From: Symbiodinium sp. CCMP2592
Lineage: Eukaryota; Sar; Dinophyceae; Suessiales; Symbiodiniaceae
Direction of reading: 5' to 3'
Assembly (NCBI GenBank): GCA_905221615.1
Contig: CAJNDT010006024.1
Span: 2,333,764-2,397,763 of the forward strand
DNA length: 64,000 nt
Positions 40,403 to 51,485 of this stretch are shown in pieces. Below the pieces are notes generated by a model. It made no database searches. It was given only the letters and a program-made list of their open reading frames with translations, and was not told where the DNA came from. The position numbers were made by a program, and so were the translations under genes. Numbering within the stretch: position 1 is the first letter of the stretch; each line of letters begins with the position of its first letter.

Positions 40403-40474
40403 TACTACTATTGTGGAATTAGGCCCTAAAGACCATCCCCATTATGGTTTTGGGGACCTAATGCCATAATAGTA
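40403..40474. mobile_element. Short foldback (family L)
   Basis: TACTATTGTGGAATTAGG on the left is inverted to CCTAATGCCATAATAGTA on the right, around GACCATCCCCATTATGG. It adjoins the family F element and is absent from duplication copy 1. Confidence 0.65.
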
Positions 40475-40580
40475 CAGTAGAAGCCAGAAAGTTGGAATAT
40501 CATTATCCTAACCCCTTTAAGGTAAATTATAGGGGATCCTACCATTAATCCATATTCCAACTTTCTGGAGTTCCCTGTAG
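40475..40580. mobile_element. Family F foldback MITE
   Basis: GTAGAAGCCAGAAAGTTGGA on the left and TCCAACTTTCTGGAGTTCCC on the right are inverted. This is the cleanest family F copy and is absent from duplication copy 1. Confidence 0.85.
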
Positions 40581-40625
40581 TGTATATGGACCCTCCGGGA
40601 CTGGGCCCGAACCTGTTGACCTCTA

Positions 40626-40899
40626 CTTGGAGGGTCATGAGACCTAGTACGGTTTAGGGTTTAGGGTTTAGGGTTTAGGGTTTAGGGTTTAGGGTTTAGG
40701 GTTTCTGTAGGCTTATTGTAAGTATCATAACCCCAATTAGCATCCCTTTGGGGGAACTGATAAGTCTACATACTACCTATATACTTACTACAGTAGTTAT
40801 TCTATAGACTCATTATAAGTATCATAATGTAAAAAAGATCTTTTTGGGAAATGATAAGTCTGCCCACTAAATACTTACTGAGTCCCCCGACCCTGCAAG
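40626..40899. mobile_element. Family A foldback carrying a TTTAGGG array and an internal duplication
   Basis: The ends CTTGGAGGGTCATGAGACCT and GTCCCCCGACCCTGCAAG belong to the 8345/62897 subfamily. Seven perfect TTTAGGG units (40651-40704) sit in the left part. The interior from about 40708 to 40795 is repeated at about 40800-40885 (TTGTAAGTATCATAA and TTATAAGTATCATAA, each followed by GATAAGTCT). This explains its 274 bp length against about 130 bp for intact copies. Confidence 0.82.
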
Positions 40900-41107
40900 T
40901 AACGGTAGGATCCTTACCGTTGTAGTCCCTTTTATAGTCCCGTGCAACTACATGCTGCAAGATATGCCAAGACCCCATACCACGTCTTAACGCCCCGAAG
41001 TCGTAGAAACCCTATAGAGCCCGTCTAGACCCCCCACAGATCCTTAACGCCTTAAAGAACCACTTTACAGGAACCCTATTAGGCCCTATTCCAACTGTTG
41101 AGATCCC

Positions 41108-41220
41108 GATACAACCCGCCAGAACCTAAACCCTAACCCCTAAACCCTGAACCGCAATCCCTGAACCCCAATCCCTAAACCCCTAAACCCTGAACCCTAA
41201 CCCATAAACCCACCCACATG
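41108..41220. repeat. CCCTAAA-type tract replacing a family E site
   Basis: C-rich heptamers (CCTAAACCCTAACCCC, CCCTGAACCGC) lie where duplication copy 1 has the family E derivative. The following CACCCACATGTTCAGACAGTCC aligns with ACTACCTATGTTTTGACAGTCC of copy 1. Confidence 0.7.
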
Positions 41221-41645
41221 TTCAGACAGTCCCAGGCCCTCAGAGGCTAGGGCTTTCCCTGGTGTTCTCACCCTCATGGGCCAAGGCCATGTCACCGGCG
41301 GGCTGCGACCCCCCACTGTTGCGAAGTAAAAATTTGAATCCGGAGTTCGCTTTCCGATTGTTCATGGCTTTTGGGTGTTAAGGTTTAGGACCTATTTTGG
41401 GGTGAGTGTGGATCCCAACTGCTAGGCTCGTGAGCTGTTTGCTACTCCACTCAGCCTGTGTCTCCGTAGCAACCTGCGGTTAGTCTGGGCTTGGGATGCT
41501 GTATACTCAGGGCCAAGACATTCGAGGAACATAAGCGCAAACTGCAGGCATGCCCCATGACGCGTGCATGCGTTAGGGGCATGCGGTGTAGGGCTGAGAG
41601 GGATCTCGAGCTTCTTCACATGCCGCAATCCTCCCTAAGCCCTGG

Positions 41646-41748
41646 ACTATAACTGGGTTGTAGTTTTGGGGCTCTGAAAAGTATTTATGAGTAGGTACCT
41701 CTATAGGAAACATAACGGAAATTAAAAAGTTTCCCAAATTGCCACCTA
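41646..41748. mobile_element. Family K foldback MITE (copy 1)
   Basis: The ends GGGTTGTAGTTTTGGGGC and CCCAAATTGCCACC are imperfect inverse copies. The interior AAAGTATTTATGAGTAGGTACC and ATAGGAAACATAACGG is shared with 46906-47004. It is absent from duplication copy 1. Confidence 0.75.
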
Positions 41749-41837
41749 GATAAACTTTGACTCTGGGATCAAGACATGTGGAAGTCGTTCTGAGATTCTG
41801 CAAACAGCGGCTTCACACTGGGAGTAGTACGAGAAGT

Positions 41838-41948
41838 TGATAGGGGCATTATTAATTAGAATAGGGTTTTAGAAGGTACATTATACTGTACTTACATTAT
41901 GGAACCCCCAAAGTAGTATTGGCAACTATTTAGGCCCCTATGTTACCT
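41838..41948. mobile_element. Family G foldback MITE
   Basis: GATAGGGGCATTATTAATTAGAATAGGG on the left pairs with AACTATTTAGGCCCCTATGTTAC on the right. Duplication copy 1 has a degraded and different sequence at the matching site. Confidence 0.78.
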
Positions 41949-42044
41949 GTGTGATGGAACGAAGCACTGTTGCACGATGTTGGGACAATTCCTGGCGCGC
42001 ACATGCGCGTGCACACATCGAAAATTCAGAGTATCTTAATTTGG

Positions 42045-42115
42045 GGTTGGGGTCCATATAATAAGGGTCCTACTGTTTAGGGTACTATGTTGAGGTCCCC
42101 TGTTTTCGGAAACTA
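42045..42115. mobile_element. Half of a family D foldback
   Basis: GGTCCATATAATAAGGGTCCTACTG and TTTTCGGAAACTACC represent the right two thirds of family D; the left end is missing. Confidence 0.55.
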
Positions 42116-42230
42116 CCACATGGTGTTGGTGATTTCTCATGCTTCTTCTTACATTCATGTTCTTGCAATCTATGGCCAACTTATGTCCTGCTAGCTCTCA
42201 CCGGGGTTCTAATTCAGATCATCTGCATTT

Positions 42231-42332
42231 GGGTGGCTGTCAAAATTAGGGTCCCTTTTTGGGTCCTGAATACAATACGGCACGTAGTATTTAGGGGACC
42301 CAACAAGGGACCATAATTTTGACAACTACCCA
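42231..42332. mobile_element. Family E foldback present only in duplication copy 2
   Basis: GGGTGGCTGTCAAAATTAGG is inverted to CCATAATTTTGACAACTACCC. In duplication copy 1 the flanks meet directly at ACATCCACATAAAGTG (about 35770), giving an empty-site comparison. Confidence 0.82.
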
Positions 42333-43161
42333 TATAGTGAAAGGCTTGTGCATTCAAAAGGTGCCTGCAAAGGAAAGTGTGACTCTATCTCAATGTGGCT
42401 GGACACAGATATATGTCTAGCCAATACTGGCAGGTAGTCCTTTTTTTGGTTGATGGCGCCTTTACAAACTTATGAGGGGGCGGCGTGACTGATGAAACAG
42501 TATTCAAGACTCCCAAAACCTGCTCTGATTACTCCCTGCATTAGACGCAGCTTGCATCGATATCAGCACACCCAGACAAACTTACAAAAGCAAAGGCCCC
42601 TGTTTTTAGCTCCGCCGAAGCTTGATGATAAGTTGCAGCTTCACCATCCACCAAGCCGTTCCTTACCATGAAGCTTCGGAAGCATGGGCGGGGAGAGTGG
42701 GAAAAGTTCTGGCCTAGGGCTTTAGGTTTTACGATTTAGGGGTTTGGAGGTTCAGGGGTTTAGGGGTTTGGGGATTTTGGGGTTTAGGGGTTTAGAGGTT
42801 TAGGAGTTTCGGGGTTTAGGGGCTTTTGATTAACTAGGAATGGTATCACCTACTGTCCCAATGTAGCGCAGCTTTGCGAATCCCTCGTCGAGGGGGTATG
42901 ATGAGCTTGGGTATAGTGTTACCTACAAGCCTTTTGCTACACAAGGTGGTTTGCTAGATAGGGTCTTCTGTTACACTGCGAACGCGTTGGGAGTTCTGAT
43001 GACAAAATAGCTTGACTTCGCTTGGCGCCTAAGAAATGCTCAAAACTATAAAGCATGGGATCCTCCAAATGACTAAAGCGACAGTTACACTCTTACTTAT
43101 ACTACGACCAGAAAGATCTCCGAAACGCTCAAACCGTAAACTTGAACCCTAAAATAGTGGC

Positions 43162-43253
43162 CTGAAAAATTAGAGTAGGGTTTAGGGCCCCCTTATACGA
43201 TAAATATAGTAAAAAAACTCCAAAACAGTACAGGTATTTATTTAAGCTCCAAT
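43162..43253. mobile_element. Family G foldback, duplicate of 36622-36716
   Basis: Nearly identical to the element in copy 1, with the same flanking bases. Confidence 0.65.
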
Positions 43254-43315
43254 CGTAAATCCCCGGAAAACATCCAAGTCCAGGCTGCCAGAGGCCAGGT
43301 CGAACTTAGCTTCTC

Positions 43316-44066
43316 GTGATCTGGACCTTGAAGGGCTCTTTCGAGCGCCGCGTGTGCACTGACCAGCCCGCGAAGTCACGGGATGCAAGGTTAACGGTTA
43401 TCAGGCACAACAGTCGTACGGCGCAAGGCTGCATGGGATGTGGTGACGGGCTGGAGGACGCATTGCTAGGAGGGAAGAGCTGCCGAAGGCTGTGGCGAAC
43501 CATATCGATGAGGCCCAATAAGGGCAACGACTCTCATAAACCTCCGACACAGCTGTGGCGGCGCTGGCAGAGCCTTCCCGGCAGAGGCCGATACAGCAAA
43601 GCACCTGCGGCCCAGCTTGAAGCGGCCATGGCTCTCTGGATCTCAGCCGGTAACAAAGCGGCGCATCATCCCAGCGAGGACACAAACGGTCCGGCCAGGG
43701 TGGCCGATGGACGGCACATTCGCTTGGATAAACAGAGAGGCTGCTTCCGTGACTTTGCTGCTGGCACAGGTGGGCTGCCAAAGGTGCAGACTTCGCTTGA
43801 GAACTTGGCTGAAGCACCGCGGGACAAGCGATCCTGTGCCGACAATGCGGCGGTGCACCAGGACTTTTCTGCATCGATTCTACTGCCATTGTTTGGGAAG
43901 CTCTTGAATTCGGACTGTCTGGAAGGAGGCGAGCCGGCCTTGCAGATTTGTATTCCCCAAAAGATATGTGGGGAATCGAAACATATAGAAACTTCGAGGA
44001 AAAATTCTCATTCCCAATATGATCCGAGATATCTTCGATCAATGTAAACAAGAGCTCGCAGCGCAC
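43316..44066. other. Region open on both strands, no recognisable protein
   Basis: The plus strand is open for 243 codons (43316-44047) and the minus strand for 221 codons (44066-43401). The block around 43700-43790 recurs at 47695-47790. Comparing the two in the plus frame, about seven of nine codon differences change the amino acid (for example Ile to Val, Arg to Cys, Leu to Phe), which does not suggest purifying selection. I therefore treat it as a GC-rich repeat rather than a gene. Confidence 0.4.
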
Positions 44067-44535
44067 GGACCTCTCTTTTTTCCTTCCTGATACTGCATCG
44101 GGGGTAAAAACACCGGGTCAGATGGCGAAGAAAAGGGGCTAGCACAGCCCCGATGGCAAGTGCAGCCATCCAAGCAAAGTGGCAAAGCCTCTCCACAGCC
44201 ACAGAGCAGCAATCAGTGAGTGCTGCCACACAGCCTCACGGTCTAAGGTTCTTCCACGAAGCTCGCAGCATTTCTGTGCGAGCATGACGGCTTCAAGGAG
44301 TTGAAGCGTCAGGTGGCCAGATTGGGTCTGCCATCCTAAGCCCGAACCCCCACGACATGGTATGGTTTAGGGTGTAGGGTTTAGGGTTTAGGGTTTGGGG
44401 GTTGGGGTTTGGGGTTGTACCCCACGACATCCTTCGGTGTGGCATTGTCCTCAGGAGCCCAGGAAGCAGACCCTCCTGGAGCCCGAGCTCAGAACCCCTC
44501 AAAGTAAACTCCTGTGCAATGTCCCCACGCAGCGG

Positions 44536-44632
44536 TTTAGGGTTTAGGGTTTAGGGTTTAGGGTTTAGGGTTTAGGGTTTAGGGTTTAGGGTTTAGGGTT
44601 TAGGGTTTAGGGTTTAGGGTTTAGGGTTTAGG
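44536..44632. repeat. (TTTAGGG)14 array inserted in repeat copy X
   Basis: 97 bases of perfect TTTAGGG, lacking only the last G, follow CCCCACGCAGCGG and precede CCTCAACACTT. In copy Y the same place reads CCCCACAAGGCGGTAGGCTTGAATACT (55248-55275 region), with only TAGG at the array site. Confidence 0.95.
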
Positions 44633-46905
44633 CCTCAACACTTCCTGTGTATGTTTCTTGGTCCGCAACTCTCGTTCGGGTTGAAGATGAAGTGAACATC
44701 AAGGCCCCTGCAACTCGAGCCCGTGCCGTTACTTTCGACAAACCCTGGACCGGATCGCGACACGAAGCCAGGGATGCTGCCGGCCAGGCGTCGGCCGTAT
44801 GGTACTATCACAGCCCAAAACCCTATTCCAGTTCCTAAGGGCAGGGTAACCGAAACGACCGTCGCTCTCTAGTAGAGCTCAGCCGGTACCCTGCCCCGCA
44901 GAGGGGCGCATCATCCGAGCGAGGATGACAAGAACCTTCGGGCGGGAACACTGCCTTGGCGCGCTGCGGGGGCCTGACAGGGACGGTGCGCACTGGCACG
45001 AACCCGCCCTGCCTGGCTGTCTCTGCTACATCAGACACTGCTGGCTAAACGAGGACAGAAGCAAACCTGCCAGAAGGCTTTGCTACCACAATTGAACCTT
45101 CCGAATCCATCCCCTTTCTGTTTGTGCCAGGTGCCAACCGAAAAACAGAACAAGAGTTATGTGAAGCGAGCCTGCATCATTTCTGATTCGAAGCTCATAC
45201 GACTTCGCGGAAAGTACTTCGGGTCTGGCAGGCGCAGATGGTTCACCCATAAACCCTGAACGGTCACCCATGGGCAATGGACGAGCAACTCAGCGTGATG
45301 TCACACGTCCAACTGGTGTCGTGAACACCAGTGCAGCTGTGCCTGGAGCCACCAAGAGAGCTGTGGATCCTTTTAGGGTTTAGGGTTTCGGGCTTCAGGC
45401 TTAGGATTTATACAAGGTTTAGGGTTTTGGGACAATGCCTGGAAGATCTCACCGGTGTCATGCAATGGACTGTGCAGGCACAGCCTGTACACAACAACCA
45501 GCCAAGGGTTTAGAGGTTGAGGGTTTAGCGATCGGAATTTAGTCTTGCGGCAATGCTGGGGGCTCCTTCCGGGGTGCCCTACAGCGTGGCACTCTCGGCA
45601 GGAGTTTGCAGCGCTTCAGCTGGCTTTGCGCAATCTGCACATGTACTGACTGGTCTTCCCATTGCAAAGACGTGGGCAGGAAGCCTCGTCAAACCACCGA
45701 ACGAACGAGAAGATGAACCGAGGTGGGATACAGTGAACCTGTATAACCTCAATGCCATACTTGACATTGACAGAGTGAAAGGTGGACATGCTGGGACGGC
45801 ATGCGGCACCACCAGCAGGACAGCACCGAAAGCACTACAAAGCCAAGTCATGCCGGCTTGGGCTGTGGGGTTTGGGGTTTAGAGTTTAGGGTGTAAGGAA
45901 TTGCAGCATGACCCAAAGCTGTGCCTGCGAGGAAGCCACGGGAGAGTCACACGGCTTGAAAGAAGCCCAACTGCGAAACCACCTTGTCTACGCCCCGCCA
46001 TTCCAGAGGGGCTGTCCGGAGTTTCGCACAAGCGATACTATAAAACGACAAGAAGCTGATTCAGGAGAAACCTGCGAGAAACCTGCCGGCTCTGAAGGAG
46101 TCGGACACCCAGACTCCGTGAGCATCTTCCGCATGCAAATCCCCGGAACCCAGGAGCTAGCACATGCGATGGCACGCAGGCTTGTGTCGGATGCACCCAG
46201 TGGAGTCAGATGCCACATCCGACAGCATGCATCCCACCCAGGAAACAAACGTGTCCATCCTTTGTAGCTTGATTTGCCGTCTGCTGTCGGGATACTGTGA
46301 GCCATGCGTCACATGGTCACCCGGCTACAGCGTTGCATGGCAGACCCAGAGCATGTCTTTGAAACATACCGACAAGTACAAGTACCTCTGCGAAAAGCCC
46401 GTGGGGCTATCGAGGAGCGTGAGGTTGCATGCTGGAAACTCTGGGCCCTAAACTCTAACCCCTCAGTCGCCTTGGTCTCCCTTCCACTGCTTCACCTGCC
46501 GCTCCAAGCGAAGCGAAGCCTGACAACCGGAGCGCAGGGCCCAACCAGCACTGGGTAGTTGCTCATATCCTAAGGGTCCATGTGCCCAAATCGGGAGTCT
46601 TGAAGGATTCCTTTAGAGGGTTTCTATAAGGGTCTTATATGGGTTTCCGTCCATGGGGCTGAGTCGGGTGAGTGACTCCAGGATCATCGAGCCGCCCCCT
46701 GGACACGATCGCGCAGCTTGCCCATTCCCCCTGCGCAGCGTTGGAGGTTGCGAGAGACCTTGGCTCAAAGATTCTCTGAGCCAGCAGGGTATCGGGACGG
46801 AGGACTACGCTGAGTACCCAGGCACTGGACAAACAAAGGAGGTGCAGGGCTCGGCAACAACCACCCCCGACGGCTCATCCTACGGAAGCACGGAGAAAGC
46901 TTGAC

Positions 46906-47004
46906 CGGGTTGTAGTTTTGGCGCTCTGAAATGTATTTATGAATAGGTACCTCTATAGGAACCATAAGGGAAATTAAAAAAGTTTCCCAAATTGCAACCT
47001 AGGG
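46906..47004. mobile_element. Family K foldback MITE (copy 2)
   Basis: GGGTTGTAGTTTTGGCGCTC and CCCAAATTGCAACCTAGG form the ends. The interior matches 41646-41748 at most positions. It is absent at the matching place in repeat copy Y. Confidence 0.78.
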
Positions 47005-49350
47005 AAGCACGGGGAAAGCTTGATACAAGTCCAGTCTTCAGGATGCCGAGCTTCCCACTCAGCTTAGCAGTGCAGTGCTTTTCGGACCTAGGGCATGGGC
47101 ACCTACCTGTCAGCCATTCTATCTTCAGGTTGGGTCTGGATGTTGGGGTGACGCCGCCAGAAAAGAAACCGCCACAATGAGAACCCATGCTCCGGGAACG
47201 CTGCACTATAACAGGCTCAAAGACCGATCGGGGATAGCGCCCTTCTGCGAGAACTCCATGCTGCTGTAACGGACATTGGCACAAGGAATCCTGCACAAAA
47301 CACTTCGGGCGGGTTCAATCAGGGTTAGAGTAGCAACTCAGCAGCACCCTACGACCACACAGGCCGTACAGTACTCATCAGGGGAGAGAGAGCGAGCAAA
47401 CCGAATAGAGCTCCAAGCGTACAGTGATGCTGCCCGAACTACTCCTCCCTAAGTGGCTGGTGGTGCGAAGCGGTTCTGGCGGTCGCTCAGGCCTCATGCG
47501 TCTCAGGCCTGCGAAAGCCGGAAATTTTTCACGTCAAGCCAGCCGCGGTTCAGGTGATAAGAATTGTCGCCTAGCGTTTTTTTGCTTCCGACAACCGGTA
47601 GCCTTGGTTCTGGGGAAAAAGCCCCAGCCGGTATCTTAAAGGCTCTTTCAACAAGGCCGTACAGGAACTCAGCTCCGGCATTCAGGCAAAAGGCTCGGTT
47701 TCGAGTGGCCGATGGACGGCACGTCTGCTTCGACAAAGAGAGAGGCTGCTTCTGTGACTTTGCTGCTGGCACAGGTGGACCGCCAAAGGTGCAGAGCCCA
47801 TGCGCTTGGCTCCATGGCGGCAATGAAAGCAGAATCCAGTTCCCGGACTCGCTAGGCCCAGGACTCTTACCCCATGCACGACGAAGACCTGAACGCACAA
47901 GCCGGCTGCATGCTGGCACAGCTGGCAGTGAAGATCCCACAGGCAGCCTCGGATGATGTCCGCTGAATCTCGTTTCAGGTACAACTCTTCATGCTCGGCA
48001 GATCTGCAAACCTCATACTCAAATTGAAAGTCCCTGAGTTGATCAAGGCCTCGCGGCGAAAGGAATGTGATAATATTTAGAGTCCCAAGTCAACCTCACC
48101 CTCGTATTGAGGCTGGATATCTGGTCGTCGATGGCCGTGTGCCTAAAACATCAAAAGAAGGCGGGACTTGAGCTTGCGGTGGCCTCTGCAAGGGCGTCTG
48201 GCCCGACGGAGACGCCCAGCAGCGATATGATAAGTACCGATGCTCGTGCCGATGCTGGATGTGAAGCAGGTCCGATATCGGAACATCTCTGTATGGACGA
48301 TACCTTAACGCTTCAGACCTTCGACGGCATCCTGCGACGGCGCGCATGAGGTCCCAGGAGGTCGTTTGCTTTCGCCGCTGACGTTCGCTCCTTTGGACTT
48401 GAAGGGCTTGAGCTTGCATGCCCCAATGCTGGCGCAGAAGCGGCGCTTGCTGAAACGGAGTGTGGTTTGACAGAGCTTGGCCGCATACTCGGCTGGCCAT
48501 CCAGGAGTCCTTCCCGCTCCAGAACTTCGACCAAATCAAGGGGCTCCCTAACCGTGCTGCCCCCCACAACATGCTACTAAAACTTCTGCACGCTGCCTCA
48601 ACTAAACGCAAAAGTTGAGGTGGAATGCAAAAGCTTTAAGATCAAGGCAGTGTTCCCCTAAACCACAAAACCACACGGCACTTATCAAAAAACTGTGTGC
48701 TGCCTCGTTTTACATACCTGCATGCTGCCTCGACAATAGTTTGGACCGCGAGGTGGAATGCATAACTTTGAGTAGCTTGCACGTCCTGGCAGAATGCATT
48801 GGGAGGCCTCTGATCAAAACCTGATGGCCCGAATCCCTACCTAAGCCCTAGACCCCTAAACCGTGGTGGCACCAAACGCAGCCGCCCAAAGTCTAAATCT
48901 TGCGACGTGCAAGGCTAAGGGGGGCGGAGCGGGTTAAGGCCGTGGCTTCGGAAGTGGCGGTTCGGACGTGTGGGGGTCGCACAAGGCTTCCTTCTAGCAT
49001 TGCTTTAAGGGGCTTTTCAAATGGTCCTGTCAGCCAGGGCTCCATATTCTGTACGTGGATGCAGTGACTTGCCAGCACTGCCACAACCGCTTACGCGCCG
49101 TTGCGGCTACAACATCTCCAGTGCATGTGAAGAAGTTATCCAGGCTGCGCACCGTAGCTGAAAGCAGCAACGATGGGAAGCGGCATGCTCAGCATTGTGC
49201 ATAACATGTTCCCGAGAAGCGGCACGCATATGTTGCAATATTCGGTCGGGCGTGCTGCCATTGCTGCTCCCACGATCTGTTGAGGTTGAGGGCTCCCGTC
49301 AAAAAGCTCCTAATGCACTCTAGACAAGATCCTGCTGCCCTACCTAAATC

Positions 49351-51270
49351 GCTTCAGCCGACTTCAAAACGAGGCTGCAGCGGCTCTATTCAAATACGAT
49401 CAGATTGCCAAAGCCATGCTCCAAAACAAAAGTAGCGTGTAGGGCTTAGGGATCAGATTTAGGGTTCCCTCGGACTTCGGCCACTCCACACGTAGCCCAT
49501 GCTACCAATGAACACACATATGACAAGCTCTAATAGCCGCCTCGGAGTTCGACGAAGAATAGAAAACACCAATCCCCATGCGGCCCTGTGGCTTCTCCCA
49601 GAAGCCCGAAACCGAAACAAGCGGTTCTCAACGATTCGGGCCTGTCAGAAGCGTGAGGCTAACTTGCAAGGAAGGAGTTTACCGGGGCTTAGGGTTTGGG
49701 ATTAAGGATTTAGAACCAAAGGCGAGCGTTTCGGAGTTTGAGACCGTGCCCAAAGATTCGGTAAATTCCAGAAATGTGGCCCCCGACTCAATATCCAGTA
49801 GACACACATACACCAATACCACAGGATCCTCGCTGTACAAGACCCTACACGTGAACTCCAAGCTAAGAACGCCCAAGCAAAGGGATCACACTTGCAGTGA
49901 AAATGTGGACGCCGTCCCAAACTATCGCCGTCGTTCCTGGCTTCCCTGAGTTCTGCAGTGCGGACCACATTTCAAAACAAACAACCTGCGTACTTGATTA
50001 GAGTATAGGCGCCTCAGCAATTCGATGAGGGTTTAGGAGAGTTTAAACGGGAATTATGTTGGCAAGCCCTAAACCCCAAACCCCCAAAACCCCAAACCCA
50101 AACCCTAATGTTCAGGGAAAGTCTTGCGGTCGCCTCAGGCCTCTTTCTTGTGCACGTCTGGACATTAGCTTCGAGGCAAAGCGTGGTCTGGAGGTCTGCA
50201 GTTTTTAAGCCGGGTTGTTTGCACAACAACGCGGGTTCAGGAACTTGGTGCTGTAAAGGTGCAAAGCATTCGATCAGTCGATATGCACATGTGGATGACA
50301 TACGTATAGAGAGAGAGAGAGAGGTAGAGATAGTAGACGGAAATCATATACATACATACTTACTTACATAGATATGTACCTGCATGCACGCATACTTTCA
50401 CCGGACAAATTGATCAGTGACTTTCTTCCCGCTGCGTGTGAGTCGTGCAAGCGCATTGGGCTGATCCAAGTGTAGTGTCTGCCGGCTGCGGGTGGTGAAG
50501 CGTCCCTGCCACTGTTTGCACCTTTGGGACATGAGGGTTTTAGGGTTTTTAAAGCCTAGGATTTTACAGAAAAGCATGCTTAAGTTTTAGTGGTTCCTGC
50601 ACCTTTGAAGCATTTAGGGGGTATGGGTTGCAGAGATTTGGAGTCACAGGTGCCAAGGGATTTCTTTCGCTGCTGTCTCACTTGGTTGCGTAGTTCTGTC
50701 TGCTACAGCTGGTGGTCTCTAGTGCATGTGGGTATGCCCTCGGTTTATGGTGCCCTGCTTGTTGTGGCGAATGAATCACATTTCTCGCAAGTTGCCTCTC
50801 GAGATCTCGAACCTCATCTGCATCCAAGCGAATACTCAATATTCCACTGTTGTGTAGATGCCACTTGGGTTCAGAATTTGAGAAATGACTTCGGCAAGGC
50901 CCACGCTCTATTATGACTATGCTGACCGTGATATGGGCGATGGTGCTTCGGATGATGATAATGAGTGATTGTGATGACGACGATGACGACGACGATGATG
51001 ACCAGGGTGATAACGATGACGACCACGACGAGGAGGATCACCACATGGCTGAATGAATCGCGCTAGTGACTTACAGCTGCGATGTATGGTTGTGTTCACG
51101 GTTTGAGGGTTCAGGGTTTTACGTTTAGGGTTTCGGGCCAGGGTTTGGGATGCTTAGCTTTGGTATGACTCCACAAACCCGAAGTTGAGGAAGGCCCCTG
51201 GCCTGCGTCGCCAATCAAGCTCCAAACCAACGACCCACGAAGATGTTTGGGTTCAGTTCAGGGTTTAAAG
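49351..51270. other. Unique-looking sequence with simple repeats, no gene supported
   Basis: A (GA)n run lies at about 50307-50330 with CATA-rich sequence to 50370, and GATGAC triplets lie at 50950-51035. A plus-strand frame at 50590-50916 (108 codons) is not recognised. Telomere-like words occur at 50070-50110 and 51100-51150. Confidence 0.35.
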
Positions 51271-51279
51271 GACACCATA

Positions 51280-51408
51280 CTTGGCGGATCATGGGACTTC
51301 GTAAGTAAGGTTATATAAGTACATTCTTACTTGGAGTTATAAGTACACTTCTACTAAGAGTTACCTTATTCACAGGCCTAATTTACTAAGTCGCATGATC
51401 CTGAAAAG
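51280..51408. mobile_element. Family A foldback MITE
   Basis: CTTGGCGGATCATGGGACTTC on the left pairs with AAGTCGCATGATCCTGAAAAG on the right. Confidence 0.82.
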
Positions 51409-51485
51409 TAGAGCTAGAGACCCCACTGTAGTGGCTCAGGGCCCCAGGATTCCAGATTGAGGGCTGAGAATTGAGGGAGCCCATG

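Larger units (their letters stand above)
39870..43672. repeat. Segmental duplication, copy 2
   Basis: Colinear with 34018-37115 but longer, because it has gained foldback elements (families L, F, A, K, G and E) and telomere-like sequence. The same orientation and the calpain gene between the copies make this a direct duplication. Similarity fades after GCGCATCATCCCAGCGAGGA (about 43672), where copy 1 reads GCGCATCAACGATTGG. Confidence 0.88.
43900..49350. repeat. Low-copy repeat, long copy X
   Basis: A colinear partner of 54930-58830. Anchors include GGACTGTCTGGAAGGAGGCGAG (43911) with GGACTTTCTGGAAGGAGTCGAG (54943), CAAGCAAAGTGGCAAAGCCTCT (44170 and 54966), TGCAATGTCCCCAC (44516 and 55243), TGTCATGCAATGGACTG (45457 and 56317), AAGTCATGCCGGCT (45843) with AAGTCATGCCAGTT, AAGGAATCCTGCAC (47284) with AACGAATCCTGTCC (58035), and GAAGAAGTTATCCAGGCTGCG (49130) with GAAGAAACTATCCAGACTGCG (58590). 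Many short open frames occur on both strands but none matches a family. The sequence is GC-richer than the first half of the window. Confidence 0.8.
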
